Source: Glandiceps talaboti (lineage: Eukaryota; Hemichordata; Enteropneusta; Spengelidae). Taken from it: a stretch of DNA of 64,000 nucleotides. A program made the translations under genes and the position numbers. The stretch's first letter is position 1. Each line of letters opens with the position of its first letter. The notes below the pieces were generated by a model, which had not been told where the DNA came from, searched no databases, and worked only from the letters and a program-made list of their open reading frames with translations. The DNA lies in the NCBI RefSeq assembly GCF_964340395.1, contig NC_135553.1, forward strand, positions 17,100,501-17,164,500, given 5' to 3'. Positions 36,101-50,400 of the stretch are shown in pieces.

Positions 36101-38307
36101 GAAATTCTGCACTGAAAAAGTTTTCATAACTTTTCTTTGACTCATCTTGACAAGGCCATGTATGCCACTTCCATTAGTCTTGGCTAAATGAAGGAATCTA
36201 TTGGGGAATAATATATTACCCTGGTAGTTGAGCCTTCGGTTCTCTAAGATAGACACAAACTAAAACAATTGTGGCAACATGTTGATACAACAGTGATAAG
36301 CTATTGAATGGGACATTGGTTTAATTATAGTCTCCGTAGGGAGGTGTCTCTCTGAAAACTAGTTTATTTAGACTTCTGTGAACTTGAAGTGCTGTTTTGA
36401 AACTTCAAATGTTTACACACTGTTTATCACAGGGTGATTAGAATTGCACAACCGCCATCACTCACTTGTGTAATCTACCACATTGAAGAGCAACAGATTC
36501 AGTGGTATAATTGTAATTGAAGAATTTACCTGGAAGCATATTTTAGTATTTTCTTCAAGTCCATCCAGTGGATCTAGTCCCCCTACTGGTTCAGTAGGTG
36601 CTGTTGCATCACCTGGTGTCTTGGTAGGTGATGACGGGGTATTCTTTAACTCATCATCATCATCATCATCACTACTACTACTACTACTATCACTACTATC
36701 AGTAGTCCAGTCACTGTACGAATCACTGTTATCATCATCACTACCTCTATGTTCTGGTATAGTGGCATGTTTCTTCTTAGGTATCGGTTTCGTCTTGTGG
36801 TGTTTAACGACAGTCTCTGATTTATCACCAGTGTACAACATCACTGATAGAATCTACACAAAAGATATGATTGGTCAGATCAGTTTCATAAATATCTCTG
36901 TCCACAACTGAGAAATTAATCACACATAGAATTTTTAAAAGAAAATATTTTAGTGGCAATTGGATTTTCAAATCTACATAATGCTGTGTAAATTGTAAAT
37001 ATAGTATACTTGTAGAGTCTCACATATCAAATATCTGTCGTTGCTTGACTCTACACAAAATGAGAATGAAAACAAAGATGTATTCTTAACCATGCAAATT
37101 TATTCTTGCTTGAAAAGTTGATAGGATGACAACAAAAAAGACTATAACAGTTGGTTTTATTGCCATGTACATGTAAAAATTATTACATATGTACTGAGAT
37201 TATTTGTATGGGGGGGGGGGGGGGGGCACATATACTAGTGGTAGGTCACTGCAGTACAATACGGAAAACTTTATTGCATACCCATATACCCATATGCCAT
37301 TCATATGCAAATGAGGATACACTTGTTCATTCTGCATGGTCATGAAAGCATCGTACACTGTCATTTTCATGGAAATTTATTGTTTTGGATAAACATATGT
37401 AATAGTAACAGAACCCCATGTCACGTGAGTTCCAGTGTGGGTACTCAGGGGTATTTGCACAGTGTGGGTACTCAGGGGGTATTTGCACAGTGTGTGTACT
37501 CAAGGGGTATTTGCACAGTGTGTGTACTGAGGGGGTATTTGCACTTGTGCTTGCAGTGTTTTCTGATGCACTTTCACTCTCTACTCTCACACGAAAGTAC
37601 TGCCACAGAGAACACTGCAAGCACTCATGCAATACCCCGAGTATGCCACACTTGCACTCACATGTCATGGGGTTCTGTCATAGTCTTACAGCTCTGTAAT
37701 TACACACATGATTTATTCTTTAACTGACAATTTCAGATTCTTGACCTTCAACAAAACATGATATCATAATATGATAGTTTCACACAGGATGGAGTCACAA
37801 TTTACGGAATCATAATTGTCACTGTAGCCAACTAGTACTTCATCTGACAGACTCATATAAAACAAGAGGTATCACATCTGACTATTTCAACAAACTCATA
37901 AAAAACAAAATATTCTCACCTCTAAGTCTTTCAGCAACCATTGTCTACTAAACCCTGTACCTTTGGAAGCCATGTGAACCAATGACGGAACCAGTCCACT
38001 GTCTAACAGTTGAGTAACACTCCTTAACACATCAGTACTCTGTTTAAAGACATGTACATACAGATACTGATAAGTGAACAGAAAATGAACAGCTACCTTG
38101 ACGTCAATGGAGATTGATAAAAATGAGTACAATGTACTTTTCAAGTTTGAATATTTTGTCATATTGTGTTTATTACAGTGGGGCGTGTTACAAGTTGTCA
38201 ATATGTATCATGTGGTCACATCCTTTTATCAGTATGAGTGAGACTTCCTGTATACAAACATAAACATAAACACAACACACATGAACATACACTGCACACA
38301 CACACAT

Positions 38308-38344
<37 letters not shown>

Positions 38345-38400
38345 TGCACACACACAGACACAGACACACACACACATACACACACACACAGACACACACA

Positions 38401-38477
<77 letters not shown>

Positions 38478-41400
38478 TACCAGTATATGTACTTAAAATT
38501 TAGTTTTAAAACAAGACTGTAAGATAAAATCTAGATTGTCACGTTTCTTTGAAATTTCCATATGGAATTTACCAATAACTCCATATATACCTTACATACC
38601 TGTACTATCTCACAAAAGACAAATGAAAGAACACATGCCATACCTATACTTAATGCATTGGGAAACAAAATCAAAGGAATCCTACTGACTTTAGGAGACG
38701 ATATCTAGAAGAATGACTTTACTTGAGATGTCATTTCTCCTGACACCAAAAACGTTACATCCCCACTCTGTGTAAACTTTAATATCACCAATGTTGAAGT
38801 ATTATCCTACCTGTAAATTAGCTAATATGGCTTTGAGTGTCAAGGCTAGCACCCACATGTTTTCAACGCTCATGACTTTACCTATAAAGGAATACAAATA
38901 CAGCATTACACACACTGACAACAATTTTGGAAAGAAGTAATCTTAACATGGGTACCATAATAACAAAGTACTGACACAATCCTACCAGTGAGGGCGTACT
39001 AAGCAGCCCACACAAGTCATTTCACTATCACAGTATAATGTTCATGTTTTTCAACCTTCTTCTCATATTTCTCGGCAACTTTCTAAAAACAATTGTCATT
39101 ACATATCATGTGTGCATCAGCAAACAAAGATTGGATTTCCTTCAAGTTTGACAATGAGTCAACTGTTTCATAGATACATATCTCATATACTGCTGTCAGT
39201 CTTTTCATTTTATTGCCGTGAATAGTACAATTACATTAATATGGTAATTGAGTCTTTGGTTTAATATATTAAAGATAGACACAAACTAAAACTATTGTCG
39301 CAACATGTTGATACAATAGTGATAAGCTATTGAATGGGACATTGGTTTACTCAGATATCTAGCTAATCTCACCTTGTTTGGACATTCCTAGTATATCCTT
39401 GGCAATATTCAAGAACCTGGCCAACCTTTCTTCATCTAAGGGTTCTCGGATGGCAGGTTTACACTGTACCTGGTATTCTTTCACCTAAAACAGACAAGTT
39501 TAGACAAGTTTATTCCAAGACTTTGACACAAAGAGCACTGTGAAAATTTTTTTTATTCAGCAAAATTTTTACTTTATATTTTTGACATTTGGAAAACATA
39601 TTTAACAACAATATTAACCAGATTTTAATCTCATTTGTTTTGTCTCACGTATTACACTTCTGAATCAAGGTTTTCAAAGCAAATGCTTTGATATACAAAT
39701 ACTTTCAAATGCCAAAAACAAACAAGAGCAGACCTCTGTACCATCACAACAATAGAATTACATTAGAAAGATTTGGATAATCCCCCACAAGTGACATTTT
39801 TACTCAACTTTTACAAATTAGGATCTTTGTGATTACTGTGGATCAAACAATAGCAATGGTCTTTATGTCTGGAGTGAGATGGACATTTTCAATTAACAAC
39901 ACACAAAAGTAAAGGAAATATCATATTTTATTTACAACTTTCACCTTGCAAAATCATATGATTTGAAGTCTTTACTTGACACAGATTGGGTAAGTTTTAC
40001 TTACATGTTTTCTCTTCCTCATTTTAGTGTCTACAATAATGGCTCTATGTACGTCTGATATATGTTTTAGAATAATACACTCTCTGGTATCGCCACTAGC
40101 CTCTGTATGTATAGCTGGTGTTCCTAGTGTCAGAACCTAAAATTAATCACAACATCAAGATTACTTCACAACAAAGTGTCTATATAAATCATGTACAGAT
40201 ACTGTTGGAGTTTTAACACTGAGGTTATAGTGATGAAATATCATTTTGATATCTGCTCAGCTTTCATCAGGGAAAAAACACATTAGATTTGAAGCTGATT
40301 GATGGAAACACATATTATGTCATGTACTGGTTAAAAGTTGATTGGTGAAAGCACACATTACATCATATACTGCATAGATGCTGATTGGTGGAAACACATA
40401 TTATGTCATGTACTGGTTAGAAGCTGATTGGTGGAGGCACACATTACATCATATACTGCATATATGCTGATTGGTGGAAACACATTATGTCATGTACTGG
40501 TTAGAAGTTGATTGGTGAAAGCACATATTACATCATAATAATCATGACACCATATGTCAATGAAGGCAGTTTGAAAATCAGCTTTACCATCAGTTCTTTA
40601 ATTTAAGCAATGTCTGTATGCATAGCAAACCTGGAAATATGGCCATGGTTATGTAACAACAAGTACACCATCAGTGACACAGATGTGGTGGAGAAAGGTA
40701 TTCAAAAATACAAAGTGTCAGCCAATGCAGAAAGGAAAATTTTAAACTTCGAAAACAACTCATGCATCTGATTCAACTTCACAATTTTGACAATACAAAA
40801 AAAGAGACATGCTGATAATTCAGTACTTATTAACAATAGATAATTAAGATAACTGTACCTCTGGGAATCCTGCAACCACAAACAATGCAAAGATACTGGA
40901 TAGTTTAGGTACTTGTGGTAGGTCTTGTAGACATTTACTAATGTTGTTAGCTAACGATGACTTCCAGTAAGAGTAATGACACAGTCTTTGTAAGACATCT
41001 GACATCACGGAGGCCCACTCCAATCCACTCCTACAAAAAAAATATAGTCTTGTAGTTAGACCTGGATCTGTGCTCAGAAGGTTGCTGAACAAAAGCAGAG
41101 ATTGACAGTCTAGTGTGCAGCCAAGAGCAAGCCCTCTCGTGTGCAGCCAAGAGCAAGCCCTCTAGTGTGCAGCCCAGAGCAAGCCCTCTCATGTGCAGCC
41201 CAGAGCAAGCCCTCTCATGTGCAGCCAAGAGCAAGCCCTCTCGTGTGCAGCCCAGAGCAAGCCCTCTCGTGTGCAGCCAAGAGCAAGCCCTCTAGTGTGC
41301 AGCCCAGAGCAAGCCCTCTAGTGTGCAGCCCAGAGCAAGCCCTCTAGTGTGCAGCCCAGAGCAAGCCCTCTAGTGTGCAGCCCAGAGCAAGCCCTCTAGT

Positions 41401-44400
41401 GTGCAGCCAAGAGCAAGCCCTCTAGTGTGCAGCCAAGAGCAAGCCCTCTAGTGTGCAGCCAAGAGCAAGCCCTCTAGTGTGCAGCCAAGAGCAAGCCCTT
41501 GACAGTACCTTTGGTGCTATACAACCTGTGGCCAATTTTAAAGTTACCAGAATTGCCTGAGCGTGTAACAGCTAGACTACAGAATTTACAGTCACTCTTG
41601 AAATATATGATTTATGCAGAATGTCAAACTTTTACAAATTAACAGTAAAGTCACTAGTCTGAACAAATTTTTATTAGTTATGATTAATAATGTAAACTTG
41701 TCAGAAACTTGTTTACACCAGTCCTGACAAATATAGAAGTGATTGTCACAATGGAAATTATCTGAAAAATCTTTACATCAACTGAATAAATCTTGTGGTT
41801 GGAATGTTTTCTACATAGTAACAGTCCAGTGATGAGCGAGAACACTCTTCAAAAAGTGATAGTTGACATGCTGCAAATATTTGCACAAAGATCGTTAAGA
41901 CCAAATAATGTCTTAAACAGGAAAAATTGTACTAGGATGACAAGGAAAAAGACAAACATTACTTTGAAAAAAGTAATAACAGCCATGAAGCCACCCATAT
42001 TTTCAAACCATAACGTCAGTATCAAACATTTTCCCTTCAGCTTACCTTTCAAGACATGATGCTCCAAATGTAAACAAGAACTGTGCAGTTGTAGAGCCAT
42101 CATATTTGACAACAGCACTGCTATCGTCTTTCTGCTGTTCATCAGTCTTAATGGCCTTGTCACATACTTCAGGTGTTAGTCGTTGTAAAACTTGACCAAG
42201 TAATCCTAATGCCAAGTGTTGGGTGTTATTATCATGGCCCTTCTCTCCTCTGTAAATAATAAATAATGGGAATTCAGGGGTTTAGTTTACTTTGAATTTC
42301 ACTGTAATGTGAACACATACCTTGCTATAGCAAACAACATTGGTAAGATGGTATCTACTTTGAATTTCACTGTAATGTGAACACATACCTTGCTATAGCA
42401 AACAACATTGGTAAGATGGTATCTACTTTGAATTTCACTATAATATGAACAAATACCTTGCTATAGCAAACAACATTGGTAAGATGGTATCTACTTTGAA
42501 ATTCACTATAATGTGAACACATACCTTGCTATAGCAAACAACATTGGTAAGATTGTATCTACTTTGAATTTCACTGTAATGTGAACACCTACCTTGCTAT
42601 AGCAAACAGCATTTGGTAAAATTGTATCTACTTTGAATATTTCATTATAATGTGAACACATACCTTGCTATAGAAAACAACATTTGGTAAGATTGTATCT
42701 ACTTTGAATTTCACTGTAATAAATGTGAACACATACCTTGCTATAGCAAACAACATTGGTAAGATGGTATCTACTTTGAAACTCTCCATGACATGTGCAC
42801 ATGCTGCCGTCTTGCCATTCTGTGAAAAGAAACAGAAAAAGACCTAATAAACATGTCATGCTTGTTCACTGGTACATAGTTGATTGATTTTCCGGTTCCA
42901 AGATGCATTGCGCGAGAGGACGGCTTTTATGTTGTTACAGTTAGTCTTGTTTTGTCTTTATTACGTTGGAAATAAAAATTTTATCAGGAAATGATAAAAA
43001 GACATGTTGTATATAACAAAGATTAAACACCATCAATGATTGAGAGGGATTTTACGGGTGAACCCAGGGTAAGGTCAGGTGACAACCACCCCCCACACCC
43101 ACCCCCGAGCTGAGTAGCACATGCAAACCCCTCAGCGTGTACACAATACATGGCGTAATGCATATTGGAACTGGCAACAGGTCTATTGCAAGGACACACC
43201 TGAAGGACACTTGGCCTAGCTTTCAATATAATAACAATTTTCCACAGATTAAAGCCTTTAACAACCACTGTATCAAACTGTATTCTGATTCTGATTCTGT
43301 ATTCAACATCCCTAACCCCAATTTCAGTTTGTCCGAGTTCTTAAATGAGCAATGTATAAACCAATACATTATACCCATCATTCTTGCATTTTATGATATC
43401 TTGTATCTAAGTCTAATAGAAATATTACATTTTGACATTGAAGACACAGTTACATACCTGTGGTAACATTGAACCTAGCAATCCCAGAATTCTCTCCTGT
43501 GAACAGCCAGCAAAGGCTACTTCATGTGCATCAGCAGATGATGTACTGGTAGCCTTTCTGTCATATACAACTGTTAAAACAAAACAATGTTAACAGTCAA
43601 TCATGAGTCAAATATTACTAGTAAACTTTTCAAAAGGGGGCCAAAAATTACTTATTGCTGTCCACAAAAATCCTTATACACGTGTATGGAGGAACAGATA
43701 GAAAGGTATGCTTCACATGGCAGATAGACTGGTAAAAAGGCTTAAACTGACAGACAGACAGACAGACAGGCAGACAGACTGGTACACAGGCACACAGAAA
43801 GACCAGTAGTACTGATGAAAAGGAGACAAACCTTCTTATCAGCATTGTCTATTTCTTCAAACCTCCATGTATAATTTCTTTGTTAAAACTCGCATTAGTT
43901 TTATGAACATCTTACATTTAGTAGACACTGTCATTGATTCCAATCATTTCACCAATACCATAATTTACACAAAATTATTTGTTATCTTATTTCACTATCT
44001 ACCTCCATCAATCTTATCTTTAGTCTCAGCATGGTCTTCTTCTGTTCTGGCTTTTTTACTCTTTGGTTCTTCTTCCGATTCCTCTGTATCATCCTTAGCA
44101 ACGACTCTCTTATCATCTTCTGCTGCAGTTGCCTTGACATCTTTAACTGCAGCTGTCTCGTCACCTCCCTTAGCTTCAGCTATCTTCCCATCTTCCTCTG
44201 CCACTGCTGCTTTGTCGACTTCCCCACTAACTTTGTCCTCACTCTTTTCTGTACTTGTTCCACTGTCTCTTTTTGCTTCATCTTCCTTTTTGTCTTCTTT
44301 TGTTGCAGCCACCTCTTCATCTTTTTTCACACCACTAACTTCATCTTTCTTATCTCCATCAGCAACCTTATCTGGAGTGGTTTCATCACTTTTTCCCTCC

Positions 44401-47400
44401 TCCATCTTTGAAACTTCTTTCACTTTCTCAGCACCTTTGTCCTTTTTCTCATCTTACAAAGAAAAGTGAAATAAGTGTCAATCATCTTTCAACAAATGTT
44501 ACATTTTAATGTAAAATCTTGCATTCATATCATCTTCTAGGCAAATTAATTTGTGAAGCAGATAGGCAGGATCCACTTTTTGAAAAAAATTTGAACTTTT
44601 GAATATCAAACATGCTTACAACTAAAAACCAAGCTCAGTTCTATAAAATCATATATTTGCCATATTTCTAGACAACCATTGAGGAATAATATCACAGAAC
44701 CCCACGGAAGTACCAGTGTGACATAATTGCGGTATTTTAATTAGTGCCTGCAGTGTTCTCTGTGGTTGTACTTTCATGAGCATAGTGAGTGATATTGCAG
44801 CAGAACACAATGCAACCACAAGTGCAAATACTCTGAGTGGCAGCAATGGCATTCACAAATCACAGGATTCTGTTATAATTACATGTCTATCTAAGGGCAA
44901 AGTTCATACATAGTTATGGTGCATTCACATGTCTTCTTGTATGTGGAATGATCACATGGCATACTCATTTGCATACATGTATGCTCATTTGCATACAGAT
45001 AGGAAATGGTATTTTCAGTAGTAGTTGTGAAGTTACGGTATTGAAACCTAGTTTTTTGAAGCGACTATAAATAATGGAGTCAAGTATCAATTTCTATTCA
45101 GCAATATTTTCAGTGTTGCATTGCACTGTAGTGCCAATACAAATATAATGAGTAACACTTAAGTATTAATTTAAAAGCACTATGTACTATGCTCATTTAT
45201 ACTAAATTATAGCATCCATATCAAGTGTAAAAGTACACCGTTTTAATTCGTTTATTTGCAAGCCTAGCATATGGCCTTTCTAACATGGTCAATTAGCAGA
45301 TGAAACAGTATACTTTTATACTTGATGTGGATGCTATAAACAATTGTGGTACATAAAGGAAATGCTTTATTTTGTTGTTATGAGTTGTACTAAGTGTACT
45401 CATCAATGGCAATGCAAGTATATCACTGGCACGTACAGTGTAATGATGTTGACTACCTACCTTTAGTGACAGAACTCTCTGCAAATGTTAGTGATGTAAT
45501 ACACAACTCTATACACTGCTGATGGAGTTGGCTGGCAAATTTCAAATACTCACTGCTTACAACTGTGTATAAAACATAACAAAAATTATCTCTCGATAGC
45601 AAACTACATTGAAATGTGGCTAAAATATAATTGCTTGAATTGATACTACACTACATAAATGATGTCTTCCAACATTTTTGGGTACCTGTATAACTTCCTT
45701 TTTAATGAATATCATATTAAACTAAAGATACTTAGCAACAGACAAGTACCAAAATGGTTGTAAATGTCCCACTAGGTTTTTCATTGAAGTATGCTTCATC
45801 AGAGATTGTCAAAAATATTGAAACCACCAAAACGTTTAGACCAAACACAGTGAGTGATAAAGTCTTACTTCTTCTGGGTTATTCTAAAATTTCAGTGACT
45901 TCAGCTGTACTAAGTTCAAAGTTCACAAGCTCAAAGTTCAAACAAAACACAAAGTTTTGAAAGTATGTTTCAAATTAGACATCATACATTTGTTTTATTT
46001 TAAATTCTTAAATATTAATATTACATAACAATACCTATTAAATAGACAATTGTGTTTATAAAAATGAAAGTTAAAATCTTCAAAAATCTGTTTGTGTTTA
46101 GAATGTGTAGAGTAAATTTACCATGAGGTTGGGGGTTGTTGATAGTATCAGCCAGTGATAATGCCAGAGCAGCAAACTGTATCCAAGAATGGTGATGTAG
46201 ATAGGTGGGTAGTGTACTCATTTGATTGGTATTACTCACTGTAAAAGTTAATATGTCTATGTTTTATACTTAACCACATGTGAAATTGTTAACATACCCT
46301 AACATACTGATAAGTTATATAGAATGGTATACAAAGTGGCATAGAAACAGTTATTTATTGCCAAAATAAAAAGCTCCAAAAATTGTCTTAGTTATAATAA
46401 GTGTGAAATAGCAAGCTTCTTGCATCTTGATTGGAGTGGATAATCAATTCTTGCTAAATATACTTCAAAATTATCTTGACTATTAAAAACAAACTTCATT
46501 TCTACAGAAAACAACAACCTCGCGCTTTCACTGTTTCATCGGTTACCTGGTACCAAGTACCTGCAAACACTGTTGCCATTCTTAAAACATTGAAAGACGG
46601 GAAAAGTACCCTTTACATCATTTGTAACATAGATAAACTAATGAAATACCTGACTGTGCTTACAATGAATAGTTGAAAGACAATTCCAAGCTTACATGGG
46701 AGTTATTAGTTGTATAAGAACAGAGCTGATGATGCTTTTACTTACCTATTTTTAGTGGTATTATAACATTTTCATGGAAAGATTTATGACTAAAAGGAGG
46801 GAAGAAAGAAAATATTGTCAGTGAATATTCATCACTTGAAGCACTGTGCTTTGAATGAATGCAAACACAAGTACAGATTATGGAAAGATTATCATTATCA
46901 GAGGTCTTCCATTGTCATGCAACATAACACTTTAATTTACTAGTGGTATGATGATATGACCACTCTCCATTTACAATGTTTGATCTGCATCTGTCATTAT
47001 AAACTAAGCCATAAACGAAGTAAAAAACACAATTTTTGATCAGATGTGATCAATTTCAATCAAGACTTTATGATGACTACAGAAAATAACCATTAAACCA
47101 TGGAAAACACTGATAAAGCAAACTTCTTAGTGAGACTTTACCTGCTGGGATAAGCCCCGGAATCATAGCACCCATAGCATAAATCAAAATCATCGCATAC
47201 ATTGCAGTGAATACGAGTCCCAACTATGAAGGCTTGGCAATTATCACATTTGTACCTGAAATAAAAAAAAATTTGTTCAAAATTTCATTCTTCAAACACT
47301 GAGAAAATATGGCTTTTATCCCCTCATCATTCTACAGCACATCAACCTATATTTACTTTACTGGTCTTGCGGTACTTGAAATATGAATCAAAACATTCAA

Positions 47401-50400
47401 AAGTGTCATTACTTTTTCCCAATTTTTCGTTAATTATGCTTGAGGAGGTATATTACAATTATTAAACCCCATAGGTGCTAGAACTTCCCCTAACTATGGC
47501 AAACATTTACTAGTTTCAGGATATTAATAGGGATCCTGTATATTGCTATGTTAAACAGATTGTAAATTTGAATTGCAGCATACACACACTAGCCTAGCCT
47601 AAATCTGACTAGTGTAAAGGAGAACGAAATATGCTATGATTTAAATATTTTTCTATTTTTCAACTTACATGAGGTGAACCATTTCATGGTCATCATTATG
47701 TCCTTCTGGTTTCACACCACCAAGATAACATGTATTACACAAATCCATGTCTTCGCAGTGTAAACAACGATACCGTTGCCCTGGTAACAAGACAGCACAC
47801 CCATCACAGGTGATTTCCACATCTAACATATCACAGTATCTTGCGACAAACATGTGCATTGCCTGTATAGGTGATGAAAATACACTCATTTAGTGATGAC
47901 TCTCGGTTTCCTAATATTCATTCTCGCAAACCAGAACTGATATTCTTCCACGACACTGCGAAATATCAAATGGTAAAGGAAGGTGCCGTAAAAAGAGGCT
48001 GTGGTTTACAATGATGCCTTATATTTTACCTTGTGATTGGCTTCAAATGTAAGGTAACAATAGCTTAATCAAATTTGCTTACTTAGTCCTTAACTAAATT
48101 TGTTGGGGAATTTCTATTTCAGATTTTTTTATCAATATTCCACTTACTCTATATTGAAAATTACTTAGTTATCTAATATCTAGACATGACTGACATGGAT
48201 GATGTCACATTTCGTATCACTTGAATGACCTTTTGAGCTGTGTCAGCAAATCCAATGGAAGGAAAGAACTGTCAAACATACATACATAGGCTGCCAGAAA
48301 GATAAACAGCTGATGGACAGTACTACCAAAACTATCAGAACATTTCTGATCAGCCCTGGCGTTATCAATCATAGTATACCACTGTATAAACCCAGCTGTA
48401 CACTTCCAACTATATACTCAACTCCACTTACCCGTTTCTGATCAGCCCTGGCGTTATCAATCATAGAATACCACTGTATAAACCCAGCTGTACACTTCCA
48501 ACTATATACTCAACTCCACTTACCCGTTTCTGATCAGCCCTGGCATTGTCAATCATAGTATACCACTGTATAAACCCAGCTGTACACTTCCTAAGCCAAT
48601 CTTTACATTGTTTATAATCTTCTACCTCCTTAGCATGCCCTTTCTCACTCACAACACTGTCTCTCAGACCAACAGAAGCTGAGAAAAAACCCCACAAAAA
48701 TTAGACAACAAGGAAACTATCCTGCTATCAAGTAGACTTTAATACTCATTACATCAAAATACAATGTTATACCATAATACACTCTACCCACTCAAGGTAT
48801 CAAGTATTTCTAGGTATTTTGATACAGAATTATGGAGCTAACAACAACCTTAGGTTGAGCGAGGAAACATAATATTCCACCTCGGTAAATTAGAACCATT
48901 TAGAATGAATAATAAAGTTCTTAACATTCCTCTGTTCCATCTAATTTTGACCTTTTATGCAGCTAAACAAGTTGTACATTGATGGTATAATCACAGTCCC
49001 TCTTATCATCAATACATACTTAACTACACTGATCCCATAGTTATTTTGTTCATTCTTCATTATGTGATCTAGCTATACAAAATTCTGACATATAGTAGTG
49101 GTAGTAAAATTCATTTAAGAACAGGGTAGCCAGGAAACAACAAAACGCTGATTTCCACCTGGGCCCTGTTACCACTCATTAAAACATTATATGATACAAT
49201 GTCTTCTTAATGTTTGTATTTACCTACTCACAACAGGTACTGTTTTTACCGTTTCTAAAATCTGATACCACAAATTGATATGACTGATAAAAAGTAGTAT
49301 CGGTAATGCTTTAAAAATTGTAGTTTTTACACTTACAACAATTCACACTAACAACGTCCTAGAGGCACTGCTAAGATGTTCATTTCAAAATTTGATAGAG
49401 GAAAGCTAGAAAGTAGCTAATTCCAAACTATGTTATTGAAAGTGTTGTTTTTTTAATCATAGGTACCTGTCTATTTTTCCGGTAAAAATAACTGGGAGAT
49501 ACTCACTTTTTGAGATTTGCAGTAGAAGAGCTGGTATTTGTAGATCAGCTACAAAATGTAGATCATAGGGTTGCCAATCAACATCTAGTAAATGTAGTAG
49601 AAGTGCCTGCATACACTCAAATGCTGACTGGGTAGATCTGAAATAGGCAACAGAAACTCATTGGAGTATAAAGTAACAGGGCTTGCATACATTCAAATGA
49701 ACATGAAAGTAACAACTGACAGAAATCAATATTTCTGGTGACATGGCTTATCATGTTGACTTTCAGGAACCTAAAATTACCAAAGTTACTAGACCATGGA
49801 GTATAACATAACATAACATAACATAACATAACATAACATAACATAACATAATATAACATAACATAACATAAGTGATAACATAACATAACATAACATAACA
49901 TAACATAACATAACATAACATAACATAACATAACATAACATAACATAACATAACATAACATAACATAACATAACATAACAACGTATCTGCTTAATTACCT
50001 GGGATGTTTAGTTTTATCAAAGGAGATGACAGCTTCTGATAATCTTCTCACCAAAGCATAATATGACCTCCGAACTTTACTTTCTAAATCCAATCCACAG
50101 CCTTCCAGTCTGATAGCATAGTGTCTGCAAATAAAACACCATCTAATAGTCACATATCAGCAGTAAAGCAAAACTAATTACAGCCTTCCAGTCTGATAGC
50201 ATAGTGTCTGCAAATAAAACACCATCTAATAGTCACATATCAGCAGTAAAGCAAAACTAATTACAGCCTTCCAGTCTGATAGCATAGTGTCTACAAATAA
50301 AACACCATCTAACAGTCACATATCAGCAGTAAAGCAAAACTAATTACAGCCTTCCAGTCTGATAGCATAGTGTCTACAAATAAAACACCATCTAATAGTC

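Noticed and set aside
36483-36911. 142-aa Ser-rich plus-strand open frame
   Set aside because: Antisense image of ZZEF1 exon 33, with its trinucleotide repeats.
38188-38522. Open frames rich in Cys/Val and His/Thr on both strands
   Set aside because: Pure translation of a CA microsatellite in an intron.
41031-41347. Open frames with QPRASPLVCSPEQAL repeats
   Set aside because: Product of the 26-bp minisatellite; no splice or start context and open in several frames.
43867-44469. 200-aa Ser/Ala-rich plus-strand open frame
   Set aside because: Antisense image of the Lys/Glu-rich ZZEF1 exon 24, whose splice sites and frame fit the minus strand.
49617-49981. Met-Leu-Cys-Tyr-Val repeat protein
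   Set aside because: Translation of an ATAAC pentanucleotide repeat. The end of the frame overlaps the start of a real ZZEF1 exon in another context.
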